Below are positions 36,701-48,165 of a DNA stretch of 64,000 bases, piece after piece. Position numbers and translations under genes: made by a program. Under the pieces are notes generated by a model, which was not told the DNA's origin, ran no database searches, and saw only the letters and a program-made list of their open reading frames with translations. The DNA lies in the NCBI RefSeq assembly GCF_013373865.1, contig NC_050475.1, forward strand, positions 13,489,821 to 13,553,820, written 5' to 3'. The DNA comes from Monomorium pharaonis. Its lineage: Eukaryota; Arthropoda; Insecta; Hymenoptera; Formicidae. Within the stretch, counting starts at the first letter, position 1. Each line of letters starts with the position of its first letter.

Positions 36701-37853
36701 ACATTAAGATTTTTTTTATTTGCGATATCTTCGTTTTCAGTCTTACAAGTAGAATAGTTTTCGGTACTTTTCTTTTCATAATCTACACTTTGGGCATGTC
36801 TTTGCTCATTTGATTGAGAGTCACTTTGGGCATGTCTTTGCTCATTTGATTGAGAGTTTAATTGATTTGATGAAAAATATTCTGTCAATTTCGGAAGTTT
36901 ATTTTGAAAATTTTCTCTCTCTTTTCTCAACTTCCTTTTTTGAGCTCCACTCTCAAATCTTCTCGACATTTTGAAATTTTACATATAAAATTGTCACAGC
37001 TCACAATTGCTTATTACTCGATTATATTAATAATATTTTGTCATATAAAAGAAATAAAACTCAGAATAATATGCACTGCACACTTCTCGCTTGAGCGAAT
37101 ATATCACTATTAAAACCAAAGAATCTCGTGTGATCTCTTCTCCGGGAATCAAAACGAGCATCAACTGGCACAGCGATACGTGCTAAGACACATATAGCGC
37201 TGTTACCAGCGACACGCGCTTTCACGCATAGCGCTATTGCGCTTTTCGTTTGTTGGAACAAACGACGTCTCGCGTAAAAGAGGCAGCGCGTACACTTGGC
37301 GCGAAGCACTACCATGCTTTTTGATAATACTGTTTTAAGGTGTCATTTGCTTCTAGTGACCGTTTCATTAAAATTTTATAAAAAGGAAATCTATTAAAGA
37401 TAATAACGGCTTATTGATAATGAGAAATTTGAAATGCTACAGAGTTAAAAAGTCTGTTTTTTGTAACATAAATTATTTTTAGTAAAAGTAAATATTTTTT
37501 ATATTATTTAAAAACTGTTTTGTGCAATGAGTATTGTTGTAGTTAATATAATTTAATACATAAAGTGATTATTCTATTTTTACACGTTTATATATTTTCT
37601 TTGATAGATTGTTTCATTTTTAACAGAAAATTTATGTTTATGCAATGGATTTCTTAAAATAAAATCTAATACAACACAAGTATGCCCTTCAAGAAAAAAA
37701 AATTATAACGAATCTTTTAAAGAATCTCGCATTAGCGTTTAAAAAATATTTTCAGTTAGTTGAAAGATATTTTTGAATAGCTCGAGTGAGGCCCTCTAAC
37801 AAACGAGGCCCGGGGCTATAGCCCCCCTTAGCCCCCCCCTTAATCCGGGCCTG
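33709..37853 (-). mobile_element. 4.1-kb autonomous-looking hAT transposon
   Basis: Inverted ends CAGGGCCGGATTAAGG and CCTTAATCCGGGCCTG (one mismatch). Target duplication of 8 bp, GCTGCTTA (33701-33708 and 37854-37861), exact, as expected for hAT. It contains one uninterrupted two-exon transposase gene on the minus strand. It lies inside LTR copy 2, so it is younger than that unit. The exact duplication and open frame suggest recent movement. Confidence 0.92.
33905..36969 (-). CDS. hAT transposase, ZMYM1/TTF zinc-finger type, 879 aa
   Basis: Exon 1 is 36969-36555 (donor ATGCAG|GTATAT) and exon 2 is 36129-33905 (acceptor TTACTTTTAG). Phases agree and give an 880-codon frame including the stop, with no interruption. 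The N-terminus (RRFESGAQKRKLRK, LPKLTEYF) is basic and then low-complexity Ser/Gln with a duplicated SNEQRHAQS. Around residues 209-250 is a TTF-type zinc finger (FCYVC at 219-223, later CNHENSKEH). The central domain has IVDSTPDISHVDQLSV and YDNASNMSG, regions that carry the hAT catalytic acids, and VTRWSCR. Residues from 818 (NCEAERSFSVLKRI) form the C-terminal hAT dimerisation domain with the last acidic residue. The translation start is the ATG whose product matches the usual family N-terminus. It acts on the ends of its own element. Confidence 0.92.
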
Positions 37854-37888
37854 GCTGCTTATCGTGACAGCGAAACTGCCACGTCACA

Positions 37889-37976
37889 ATATATAATGTA
37901 TGTAATAAATACACGTAATAAATACACGAAAGAGTATAAAGTATATGAAGTAATGTAATACTAAAAGAGATACAAT

Positions 37977-38007
<31 letters not shown>

Positions 38008-38084
38008 ATAATTCATTATAAATGATTATATTAGGATAGGTTATATTAGGTTATACAAATGCCTTGCTTCTTTTCAGTTCGTAT
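37889..38084. other. AT-rich spacer with (TG)n microsatellite
   Basis: About 13 TG units at 37978-38003. No gene. Confidence 0.7.
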
Positions 38085-39120
38085 TTTTTCACGTAAAACC
38101 TAAAAATTAATTTTATCAATCGTAACGGATATTAGTAGACTAAAATAAAATCCCATCCATAAGAGCGCCTGATTGTTTCAGATTTAATATGGACTGGATT
38201 CATAGACCGATCTTAAGCTCAAGCATTGTCTTAAGTCTAGCTTCGAGCCGACTTGAGACTTACTTAACCAATGAAATAACAGCATTGACGTCTCAAGATC
38301 GTGCTTAAGCTGGAACTTGAATAAGATTCGACTATGAATTCCGGCCATGTTGTGAGAGATATAAAATTTCGGTCTGCCGAATTTTGTCCAAAATCCTTTG
38401 TATAACATGGAACGTATAAAATGTAAACATGCTCCGAGTAGCGAACCAATGAAGTCCATTATGATAAGCCGACAGATCTTCTCTCCTAAGTGTGTTTGCC
38501 AGCAATATGACATACTGTTAATTATCCAGGACGTAAAGTACCAATGATCGCGGCAACTGTGTAACTTTTGACAATTGTTATGTAAAGTTCCGTGCGTCTG
38601 TTACTGTAGCATTCTAGCGACACCTAAAAATATTAATGTTATAATTATCTAAAAATAAAAATGTTAATATTATAATACTATATTATAATATTAACTATTA
38701 AATAATTTAACAAATAGAAACAGTAGAAAATTTAGACTACTTACTACATAGGAGATAATCGTTGGAAAGATGTGAATCATGGTGATAATGACTACTGGTA
38801 CAATCATAATCGAAATGGTTGGGGGTGCTTCTTGATAGCGTCCAAACGAGTGCATCAGCATCGCAAATCATAAATATAACAATAGATGTTATGGCAAGTT
38901 GCGTAATTAACAAACACTTGGCAAACCAGCGTAAACGTACATGCTGTCATGTTTCGGGTAACAATTCTTCTAGTTCCTTATAAATTAATGCCGATTGCAA
39001 GGTGACAGTTTTTGGCGAAGTTATGCTCAAATTCCATCCAGAAAATATTTTGTTGCAATATAAATTATGTATTTTTTCATGTATTTTGACGTAAGACTTT
39101 CTTGGTATATGTTTTCAATA
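38085..39120 (-). pseudogene. TMC (transmembrane channel-like) gene fragment, decayed
   Basis: Reading right to left: YCNKIFSGWNLSITSPK, then SALIYKELEELLPE, a TGA stop, a membrane segment LLITQLAITSIVIFMI, a frame change, and the membrane segment ISIMIVPVVIITMIHIF to a donor GTA|GTAAGT (exon end 38745). After a 121-bp intron the next exon (from 38623) gives ECYSNRRTELYITI, then a frame change and CWQTHLGEKICRLIIMDF with another hydrophobic segment. A 158-bp MITE (38190-38347) interrupts it, after which NNQALLWMGFYFS continues. The order of GWxxxIT, RTELYIT and CWxTxxGxxxxxLIIMDF matches the TMC ion-channel family, whose members serve mechanosensation. A stop, at least two frameshifts and the MITE mark it as a pseudogene or relic; outer exons are not seen. 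Confidence 0.72.
38190..38347. mobile_element. 158-bp MITE, copy 2 of 2
   Basis: Near-identical to 8588-8741. Ends TGGACTGGATTCATAG and CTATGAATTCCGGCCA. Inserted in the TMC pseudogene. Confidence 0.8.
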
Positions 39121-39192
39121 ACACGTGATTTATTTCGAATGGCCAAACTTCTTAATTTCGATATTTTAACCCGTTGACTGTGTATAACGGAT

Positions 39193-39747
<555 letters not shown>

Positions 39748-39759
39748 AAGAATCTTGGG

Positions 39760-40813
39760 GAATATTCGTTAGGGAATATTCGCCAGTTAAGATAGGCAGG
39801 TTGTCAGCCTGCGGATGCCGGTATCTTGGCAGATAGCATTGGCAGCGCTGGCGAAGAGCGGCCGCCAGGGTACGCGTGGCGTTTGCGCACGGCGTGCAAC
39901 ACTCTCAAATTCGCAATCAAAGCGAGCGGAGTAAATCGTTTCGGAGTAGCCGGCCGGGGCGAAAAGTACGGAGTACGCAAAGTTCAGACGGGGCAAAAAT
40001 CTGAACTCTTGGGAGTTGCCGGAGCTCTACTCGTTACGGTCCGCGGTTATACACGCACGAGTGAAGTGCGCGGAATTTGTCAAGTTCAACGGTCGTATAG
40101 GATCACGTGGTGTTCGCGTGACCCCGACTTGTATCGTAGCGCGAAACCGACCACGAAGTCAAGCGCGAAAAATAAAGTTACGGTGACGTGAAATAAGAAT
40201 CTTATCTCTATATCCCGGTACAATCGCTTATCCCTAGTCGATCCATCCTTTTTTAAGCAACGTAAGAGGGTACCGCAATGTCCCTCCTTACAGCCTTTTC
40301 TTCAGAAGTAGGATCTACGACGCGGGCGAAAACACGTGTGCGGGAGAGTGAGTAAAGTACCCGTGCGGAATGGAAGCCCAACGGGAAAGACTGGAGGGCA
40401 TGACCCTCGAGCAGCTGAAGAAGGAAGCCTAGAGGCTCAAGCTAACAGGCTCGGGCCGGAAGGGCTCGATCGTCGATATGATTATAGACCATTTGGCAGG
40501 TCACGGCAAAGTCGGCGGGGCAGGCAGAGTCGGACGAGCAGCCATCCCTTTTGGCGTGGGAGCCGCCGGAGCCTAAGAGGCCGACGGAAGAAGCAAGAAA
40601 TACTAGGTTATTAAAGGGATTGCAGAAAGTAGTAGAGGCTGTGACCGTACAGTTGCAACAGCAACAGTTCATTATGAAGCAGCTTCAGGTGACAATACAA
40701 GCGGTGATGGATGGTACGCGGGAACGTACTCCAGCACATAGTATGGAGCAACCCCTCGGAGGAGCTTCTGGTTTTTCGCCGGTACGGACAATTTCCGCCG
40801 GCCCTGACGCTTT
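39760..40813 (+). mobile_element. 5' end of a second Gypsy element: LTR-like region and gag start
   Basis: 39760-40291 is GC-rich and contains AATAAAG (40169) and an end at CCTCCTTACA (40291), compatible with a 3' LTR border, though the left LTR end is not found. A gag-like frame starts at ATG 40370 with MTLEQLKKEA, a SAP-like helix motif typical of many Gypsy gag N-termini. It has a TAG at 40430 and a frame change near 40500, then continues as KPPEP-type linker and QLQQQQFIMKQLQVTIQ to 40813, where array element C is inserted. No pol remains. The element is dead. Confidence 0.55.
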
Positions 40814-41821
40814 GAGTGAGTCTCAGATGCGCACAGTAATAAACGGACACAGCAGGCTGAGTGAAACGGACACAATAACAAACGGACACAGACCAAACGG
40901 ACACAGTAACAAACAGACACAGTGCAAAACGGACACAGATCAAACGGACACAGTAACAAACGGACACAATGCGAAACGGACACAGACCAAATGCGTACAG
41001 AGCAAACGGACACAGTAACAAACGGACACAGTAATAAACGGACACAGTAATAAATGGACACAGTAACAAACGGACACAGTAATAAACGGACACAGTAACA
41101 AACGGACACAGTAACAAATGGACACAGACCAAATGCGCACGGACCAAATGCACACGAACTTACCACATGGGTTGCGACTTCTCAGGGCACACCTACCGAC
41201 GGGGTGGATGCCGGAGGGGGGAGCGAAGCCCCTCCTTGCACCCCCCGTGTTTGCGTGTGTGTGTGTGTGTATGTGTATGCAAAGTATTCTGCACTACATG
41301 AGTTTGCGACTGTTTCCGTTTCACACTGTGCGCATTTGGTCCGTGCGCATTTGGTCTGTGCGCATTTGGTCTGTGCGCATTTGATCTGTGCGCATTTGGT
41401 CTGTGCGCATTTGATCTGTGCGCATTTGGTCTGTGTCCGTTTGTTACTGCGTCCGTTTGTTACTGTGTCTGTTTATTACTGTGTCCGATTGTTACTGTGT
41501 CCGTTTGGTCTGTGCGCATTTGATCTGTGTCCGTTTGTTACTGTGTCCGTTTATTACTGTGTACGTTTGTTACTGTGTTTGTTTGATCTGTGCGTATTTG
41601 GTCTATGTCCGTTTGTTACTGTATCCGTTTATTACTGTGTACGTTTGTAACTGTGTCCGTTTGATCTGTGCGTATTTGGTCTATGTCCGTTTGTTACTGT
41701 ATCCGTTTATTACTGTGTCCATTTGTTACTGTGTCTGTTTATTACTGTGTCCGTTTGTTACTGTGTCCGTTTCACTTAGCCTGCTGTGTCCGTTAGTACT
41801 GTGCGCATCTGGGACTCACTC
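40814..41821. mobile_element. Array element C: same unit alphabet as A
   Basis: Ends GAGTGAGTCTCAGATGCG and CGCATCTGGGACTCACTC are inverted. The left array (to about 41150) has about 21 CACAGTAACAAACGGA-type units, the right array (41310-41821) about 30 inverted ones. The core (41163-41310) is in the opposite orientation to that in A: GACGGGGTGGATGCCGG, the GC-rich hairpin, a short GT run, TGCAAAGTATTCTGCACTAC. No target duplication could be matched. Confidence 0.8.
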
Positions 41822-41850
41822 GGGATATATTGATATATTGCACGGAGTTT

Positions 41851-42601
41851 AATTTGCCCACGTTTGAAACGACCACGTCCGAAACGGCCACGTCCGGAAT
41901 GGCCACGTTCGAAACGGCCACGTTCAGAATAACCACGTTTAGAATGGCCACGTTCGAAACGACCACGTACGTAATGGCTACTTTCGAAACGGTCACGTTT
42001 GAAATGAGCACGTTTGTTACGGCCACGTCCGAAATGGCCACTTATGTTTTACTTGAGCATGCGCAGCGGTCATACTTTCATGCTTCTTGGACACAAGCGC
42101 ATGCTTTGTCTAGCACAAGCCATGCAAAAAACGCGTGCTAACCCATGTACATTGCAAACAATGTAAAGTTCACATGTGTTGCAGATTTCCAATACAATGT
42201 ACATGGGTTAGCGAATTTGACGGGATGGGTGCGGGAGGGCGGCCGAAGGCTCACTCTTAAACTACCCGTGTGTGCGTGCGCACGCGTGTGTGTGTGTGTG
42301 TGCAAAGCATTCTCTGCACCACATGGATTTGCGACTTTCCACGCAAAACAAAATGCTCGTTAAAATACGTATGTAGATATTTGATATTTACGCATTTTTT
42401 GCATAGCTTGTGTTAGACAGTGCATGCGCTTGTGGCCAAGAAGCATAAAGATATGACCGTTGCGCATGCTCAAGTAAAACATACGTGGCTATTTCGAACG
42501 TGGCCGTTTCAAACATTGCCATTCCGAACGTGACCATTCCGAACGTGGCCATTTCGAACGTGGTCAAATTTACGCGTGGTTATTTCGAACATGGGCAAAT
42601 T
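41851..42601. mobile_element. Array element D: GGCCACGTCCGAAAC units plus a second inverted layer
   Basis: Outer arrays 41851-42045 and 42483-42601 have units CGAAACGGCCACGTC and the inverse, with ends AATTTGCCCACG and CATGGGCAAATT. Inside is a second inverted pair (42046-42160 and 42360-42482) with ACTTGAGCATGCGCA and CTAGCACAAGCCATGCAAAA. The innermost part (42168-42352) is the shared core in inverted orientation with a short GT run. It borders the Gypsy integrase. Confidence 0.78.
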
Positions 42602-43991
42602 ATATCCACTCTGAAAAATAGTTCTTGATAAGTAATCACCTGGCTTGTAAAGAGTCGGTTTCTTGTGTTTTTTATCATAATGTAGTTTATTATAATTTTT
42701 TATTTTGTTCGTAGCTTTGACGGTAATCATTCGTGCTACGTCTTTTTCTTTTTCTAAGTTTAATTCTTCGTTAGCGATTTTATGAAGAAGTTGAGTCAGT
42801 CTCAAATCCGCGTGACTTCTTTGGTTATATCCGAAAAGAAGTTTTTCCGGTGTCGATTTCAAGGCCGAGTGATACGTGTTCTCAATCAGCAAAACTATGT
42901 TTAAAAAATGTTTTCAATAATATTTAAAAAACATTAAAAAAAAACATTTCTAAAAACGTTAAAAATAATGAGATAAGTTCTATTTTTTTAATTAGAAAAA
43001 CGTTTTTTTAAATGTTTGGGCAAATATTTTTTTAACATTTAATAAATATTTGTTTTAAAATTTAAGAAAATGTTTTTTTGACATTTGGTAAATGATTTTT
43101 TAAATATTTACTAAACATATTTATAACAAAAGCAAAAAATTGATTGCATTATTAAATAATTTTGATAAATTCAACGTAACCTCACCAATCTACCATTATA
43201 AATTTCTACGATAATTTTGTAAAGGTGAGAAGACTATACATGTTTTAGCCAAGCCACAGTACCTGTTAGAGAATGTTTAATTTCTGCGCCCGAAAAAACG
43301 GTCACCTATCCAAGTGTCAACCACTCCCGATGTTGCTTGACTTTGAAGATCGTACGCATCCTAATGCTTTGTGATGATCCATGAATACTTTATGTTAATG
43401 CATACATATTTGTTGTAGATTTATCACGAATTTTGTCAATGTGGTTATTTCAATTTAATTAATTTTCCACTACTTTTTTGAGGGATAACTTCAGAAATCT
43501 ATTCACTCTTTTGATAAGTCCATTTGCCCAAAGGGTCGCGACTGCCACTAAACGATGTTTTATGTTTCGCGAAGTTATGAATTTTAAAAATTCTAACGAG
43601 GTAAATGCTGTACCTCTATCCGAGACTAGCATGACGGGTTTCCTCTGTTGTTAAAAATATACGATAAATTTTTGATCGTTTTTTTGGAACTAGTAGATTT
43701 GACCGTACAAAGATTGGTGAATCTGGTAAAGGCATCTATTAAAATGAGAATATGCTTTGATCCATCTGAGGATTCTTTAAGAGGACCATAGTGGTCTACA
43801 TGGACTATCTTGTAGGGAAAGGACGGTGTTTCCGTGATTTGTAAATCACCCTCTCTAGAATTTGTTGATGCATTATTCATTAAGCAAACCACGCAGTTAT
43901 CAATATAATTCTTGACTCTTCTCTTATGCGAGGGAAACCAATAATGCGCGCATATTCCATAAACAGTTTTATCGAGGCTACAGTGAGCCAT
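42602..43991 (-). pseudogene. Gypsy integrase, interrupted
   Basis: From 43991: the H2C2 zinc-binding part (CAHYWFPSHKRRVKNYIDNC, CLMNN), then core VDHYGPLK with the first Asp, and after a frame change near 43620, SDRGTAFTS with the second Asp. The third catalytic residue, normally Glu in a QxERxNR context, is Lys here (LIKRVNRFLK). After an insertion of about 540 bp the C-terminal part resumes at 42892 (NTYHSALKSTPEKLLFGY, YKPGDYLSR). Stops, frameshift and the Glu-to-Lys change show it is inactive. Confidence 0.8.
42905..43445. repeat. Insertion inside the Gypsy integrase
   Basis: 42905-43170 is made of AAAAAATGTTT and AAACATTT words, likely a MITE; 43240-43430 matches 27906-28110. Termini are not resolved. 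Confidence 0.5.
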
Positions 43992-44199
43992 GTCATCGTG
44001 ATGCCTTTATTATACTATGCACCATTTGGGACCACGAAACGAGGAGTCTCTGTACCTTTTCTATAGACGAATCCATCGAAAAGCTCGTAATCATCATGGT
44101 CTTTTTGCGTTAAATTTTCAGCTAAATTTGTAAGCTTAGGGTCTTGCAACTAAACATATTGTAATTGTTTTTCTAAGGATAGAGAGTCTGCGTATGAAA

Positions 44200-44640
44200 C
44201 TACTCTTAAGTAAGGCTGCATATGAAACTACGCTTAAGTAAGGCATCAACGTGGCCCATATGATTACCATTTCTGTGTTTAACTTTAAAAGAGTAATTTT
44301 GTAGATTTAAAATCTATCCAGAAATTCTAGGATTTACATTAACTTTGTTCAAAGCGAAAACAAGAACATTACAATCTGTTACTATAGTGAAGTTTAACCC
44401 GTATAAGTAAATATGAAATCTTTGTATGGATTTAACTATAGCGAGCATTTCGAGCTCAAAAGAGTGATAGTTCATCTCAGCTTTATTAGTTGACTGGCTG
44501 TAGTATGAAATGGGAGCCCATAAACCGGAAGATTGTTTTTATAAAAGTATGCCAGCGACTGCTACCGCACTAGCGTCTGTGTGTAGCTCGGTTTCAAAAT
44601 TATGGTTGTACAAATACAAATTAAGAAGAGCAGTTAATTT
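44200..44640 (-). pseudogene. Gypsy RNase H domain
   Basis: In one frame from right to left: ELHTDASAVAVAGIL, stop, SSGLWAPISYYSQ, NYHSFELEMLAIVKSIQRF, TIVTDCNVLVFALNK, NPRIS, stop, then VKHRNGNHMGHVDALLK. The Asp, Glu and Asp of the RNase H active site and the trailing HVDAL motif are visible. Two stops break it. Confidence 0.75.
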
Positions 44641-44660
44641 TTGATTAGCTTAAATGCTGA

Positions 44661-45280
44661 TCAACATTCTTTATTAAAGATAAATTTAGCATCTTTCGTC
44701 AGAAGGTTTTGGAGATGCTTTGCTTTGATTAAAAAATCCTTGACAAATCTATGAAAATAATTAGCAAGGCCCAAAAATCTTTGAAACTTTATCCTTTTTC
44801 TTGGAATCGGAAATTTGGCCACTGCCTGTGTGTGTCTCGGGCTCAATGTAATGCCCGTGGGAGACAAAATATAACCTAGGTATTCGACCCTCATCTTTGG
44901 AAAAGAACATTTGTTATAGTTTATTTGAAAATCGTGTTGCTTAAGCAAGGTTAATACTTGTTTTAGAATTTCTAAATTTTCGATTATTATATTGTTCGGG
45001 ATTAAAATATCGTCAATAAAAACGATAATTTTGTCCTCTGTAATCAAGGATCATCAACAATCTTTTCTCAAATTTAGCAGGTGCTTCGCAGTACCCGAAG
45101 GGCAGTCTGTTGTACTCATACTCCCATCCACAGTAGCAAAGGCAAAAAATTTCGTATGCTTCGGGTGTATTTTGATATTGTAAAAATCGTCTTTAAGATT
45201 TAATAAAATAAATATTGCTTTATTTGAGATCCTCGTGAGACAGTCCTTAATTACAGGGAACGGGTATTTCTGTTTGTATA
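44661..45280 (-). pseudogene. Gypsy reverse transcriptase, fingers-palm part
   Basis: YKQKYPFPVIKDCLTRISN and LLNLKDDFYNIKIHP from 45280, then after a frame change NRLPFGYCEAPAKFEKRL, then after another VFIDDILI (the catalytic YxDD box as FIDD), EYLGYILSPTGI and FLGLANYFHRFVKDF to 44661. It continues directly from 48514 once the insertion at 45285-48509 is removed. Frameshifts prevent a functional product. Confidence 0.82.
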
Positions 45281-46011
45281 CTCTTGTTACGTCCGGGGAC
45301 TTCACTTTTATTATCCGCTGACCTCTTAGAATTAAGTAAGCCAGACGAAACTTATCTGCGGTCGAAGGGTTGCGGAGGAAGAAATAAATAAATATCTCCG
45401 CGTTGTGAGGGTATCTGATTCCCATAATCAGAAAAATCCAAGACACTAAAAGTCATTAAAATTCGGCGGGGGTCAGACCCCGGCGAATGTAAAATTTAAA
45501 TATTTACCCTTGACGAACTAAGAGCATTTCTAGAATTTCTTTTACGACCGCAGATAAGCGCCAGATGGAAACTAGATCTCTCAAAAAGGGGGGGCAAGGG
45601 CACATTTGGTTTCAAGGGTAATAACATTTTTTTTATTACAGATGGAGTGTTATCAAAAAAGGGCATGACTACCTCAAAAGCGTCCAAGGGCTATAAAATT
45701 TTCTTTTTCGAAACCAGATGCACCTATCAACCCTGGGAAAATGCGCGGACAGGAAGACATAAATTTTCTCTCCCTTTCCTAGATAAGGACATTTGAAAAT
45801 TCCAACCCCCCTCTTTCCCACCACAACTTAGAATCCTTTCGGGCGGAAACTAGAAGAAATGAACCAATGACTAGAAACCTAAACGGATAATGAGACGAAT
45901 TTTCCAATGAGCAACCTCCAAATTTGGAAGCGTTAGAAAGAAACCTACCAATCCAAGAACTAAGAAATTCGTTTGGTCACCTACACCCCCATCCTGCCCC
46001 TTAGAAACACT

Positions 46012-46050
46012 CTATAAAAACCGCGATTTATAGGATCGCGGCACCAGTTT
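46012..46050 (+). promoter_or_regulatory. Possible core promoter of the 3.2-kb element
   Basis: CTATAAAAACCGCG (TATA-like) is followed about 30 bp later by CACCAGTTTATTACGA, a plausible initiator. The ORF starts 350 bp downstream. Inference from spacing only. Confidence 0.35.
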
Positions 46051-46401
46051 ATTACGACTTCTAGTTCAAACCATACCCTCGTGTCGCGCCTAGGTTACAA
46101 GTTCGTTCCGCGAACGCTCAGTGCTTACTACTTGACCAAAGATTTTCAGTGCCTAATTTCAACTACTAAACACTTAGTGAAGTGAGTGCACCCGGAGTAC
46201 TCCCTGCCTCATTCTTCTCTGGTCCCAGCAGCCCCGGCCCAGACGGATCAGCTCAACTCAGTCAACCAGTCTCGCCAAGTAGTAAATCTCCAAACTCAAA
46301 TTTCTTTCGGGTCTTGGTTTCTCGCGGATTAATAAAGTAAATAAACAAATCTGAATTGTAATGGAGAAAAGTTTCTTTCTCCGAAATCGGTCAAATTTTA
46401 A

Positions 46402-47262
46402 ATGGTCACGGAGGAGGGCAGGATCAGGCGGGCCCTCGCGCAAACGCAAAACGCTACATCGCGTCCCAAGGGCTCATCTCTTCCGGCGGGGGTCACGGAT
46501 TCTGATCTTCGCCCTCGAGAGTCCGACCAGGGATCCAGGCTCGCGGATTCCGATCCTGCCATTCAGGAATCCGACCAGGCGTCCCGGTTCACGGATTCCG
46601 AGCCAACCGCTCGAAAGTCCGACCAAGGACCCAGGTTCGCGGATTCCGAGGCAGACCTTCGGGAGTCCAGCCAGGCGTCTCGGTTAGCGGATTCCGGGGC
46701 AACCACTCGAGAGTCCGGCCATCTGCCCCGGTTCGCAGATGCTGCCCCCCATGTTCGGCAACCCGAAGAACAAATCGCGGATTCACCCCCTCGAGGGTCA
46801 ATATCTCCCTTACCTCTTTCACTACACTATTCACCTATTAGCTCACCTGAAATAATAGAAATACCACCTTCACCTTCACCTTCGAATCCTGATGTAGAGT
46901 TTATGTCACCTCCAGCTTCACCTTCTTCTAATTCTGATGTAGAGTTTATAGCCGAACATCCTCCCCCTTCACTCCCTCGTCCACAATATTATTATTATAA
47001 TGGCACTAAACAATCGTTAATAGAATTATTAGAGCAGTTCCCCCTCAAAGAAGACCCCCTACTCCTGCTCCACCGTGAGTTTGCCCTTATCCCAGAGGCG
47101 ATCGACCCTGTTTGTTTATCTTCTGTAGTATCCTCTCTCGCTCCCACAGACCGTATCCTCGTTTTCACACCGTACTACCGCGATCTCTTTGCCGTCCCAG
47201 TGGACTTATTTTATAATTTCTTTTCCCCTTCTTCTACTGTGACACTGGAGGAAATTATTTAA
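46402..47262 (+). CDS. Unrecognised 286-aa ORF of the 3.2-kb element
   Basis: Open from ATG 46402 to TAA. The first half is a repeat of about 19 residues (SDQGSRLADSD, SDQASRFTDSE and so on, six times), rich in Ser, Asp and Arg and probably disordered. The middle has two copies of SPS-x-x-NxDVEF-type motif (NPDVEFMSPPASP, NSDVEFIAEH). The C-terminal 100 residues look folded: NGTKQSLIELLEQFPLKED, ALIPEAIDPV, ILVFTPYYRDLFAVPVDL. Codon use is that of a real gene in the second half. I recognise no family; a gag-like or accessory protein is possible but unsupported. No Cys-His box, protease or polymerase motif. Confidence 0.5.
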   Translation: MVTEEGRIRRALAQTQNATSRPKGSSLPAGVTDSDLRPRESDQGSRLADSDPAIQESDQASRFTDSEPTARKSDQGPRFADSEADLRESSQASRLADSGATTRESGHLPRFADAAPHVRQPEEQIADSPPRGSISPLPLSLHYSPISSPEIIEIPPSPSPSNPDVEFMSPPASPSSNSDVEFIAEHPPPSLPRPQYYYYNGTKQSLIELLEQFPLKEDPLLLLHREFALIPEAIDPVCLSSVVSSLAPTDRILVFTPYYRDLFAVPVDLFYNFFSPSSTVTLEEII

Positions 47263-47436
47263 GAACTCAAGACGTACCGCATATTTAATATATTGTAGAT
47301 GCTGTAGAATCATTTTAAGATAATTAACATGTATGTAAATAGTCATAGACCAGAGTTTGATAACACGGCGGAATGTTAGTACACAACAGAAATAAATATA
47401 GACATATTACAATTAAACGAAAATTTATCAGAAAAG

Positions 47437-48165
47437 CGTAAAATCGTATATCATTCAACAAATCAGCTGCTATGTTTAAACTTAATAAGTAATTTGGTCA
47501 ATAGTAAAATCGTATATCATTCAACAAATCACCCGCTATGTTTAAACTTAATAAATAATTTTGTCAATAGTAAAATCGTATATCATTCAACAAATCACCC
47601 GCTATGTTTAAACTTAATAAATAATTTTGTCAATAGTAAAATCGTATATCATTCAACAAATCACCCGCTATATTTGAACTTAATAAATAATTTTGTCAAT
47701 AGTAAAATCGTATATCATTCAACAAATCACCCGCTATGTTTAAACTTAATAAATAATTTTGTTAATAGTAAAATCGTATATCATTCAACAAATCACCCGC
47801 TATGTTTAAACTTAATAAATAATTTGGTCAATAGTAAAATCGTATATCATTCAACAAATCACCCGCTATATTTGAACTTAATAAATAATTTTGTCAATAG
47901 TAAAATCGTATATCATTCAACAAATCACCCGCTATATTTGAACTTAATAAATAATTTTGTCAATAGTAAAATCGTATATCATTCAACAAATCACCCGCTA
48001 TGTTTAAACTTAATAAATAATTTTGTCAATAGTAAAATCGTATATCATTCAACAAATCACCAGCTATATTTGAACTTAATAAATAATTTTGTTAATAGTA
48101 AAAGCGTATATCATTCAACAAATTAGCCGCTATGTTTAAACCTAATAAATGATTTTGTCAATAAT
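47437..48165. repeat. 66-bp minisatellite, about 11 copies
   Basis: Unit starts AAATCGTATATCATTCAACA and ends near TTTTGTCAATAGT. Copies differ at few positions (CTATGTTTAAA or CTATATTTGAA). Because 66 is a multiple of three and one frame lacks stops, a 210-codon frame of 22-residue repeats arises; there is no sign that it is translated. Confidence 0.93.

Noticed and set aside
46258..46834. Minus-strand and other-frame ORFs over the unknown 286-codon ORF
   Set aside because: Shadows of the repetitive first half of that ORF; only the frame from 46402 continues into non-repetitive coding-like sequence.
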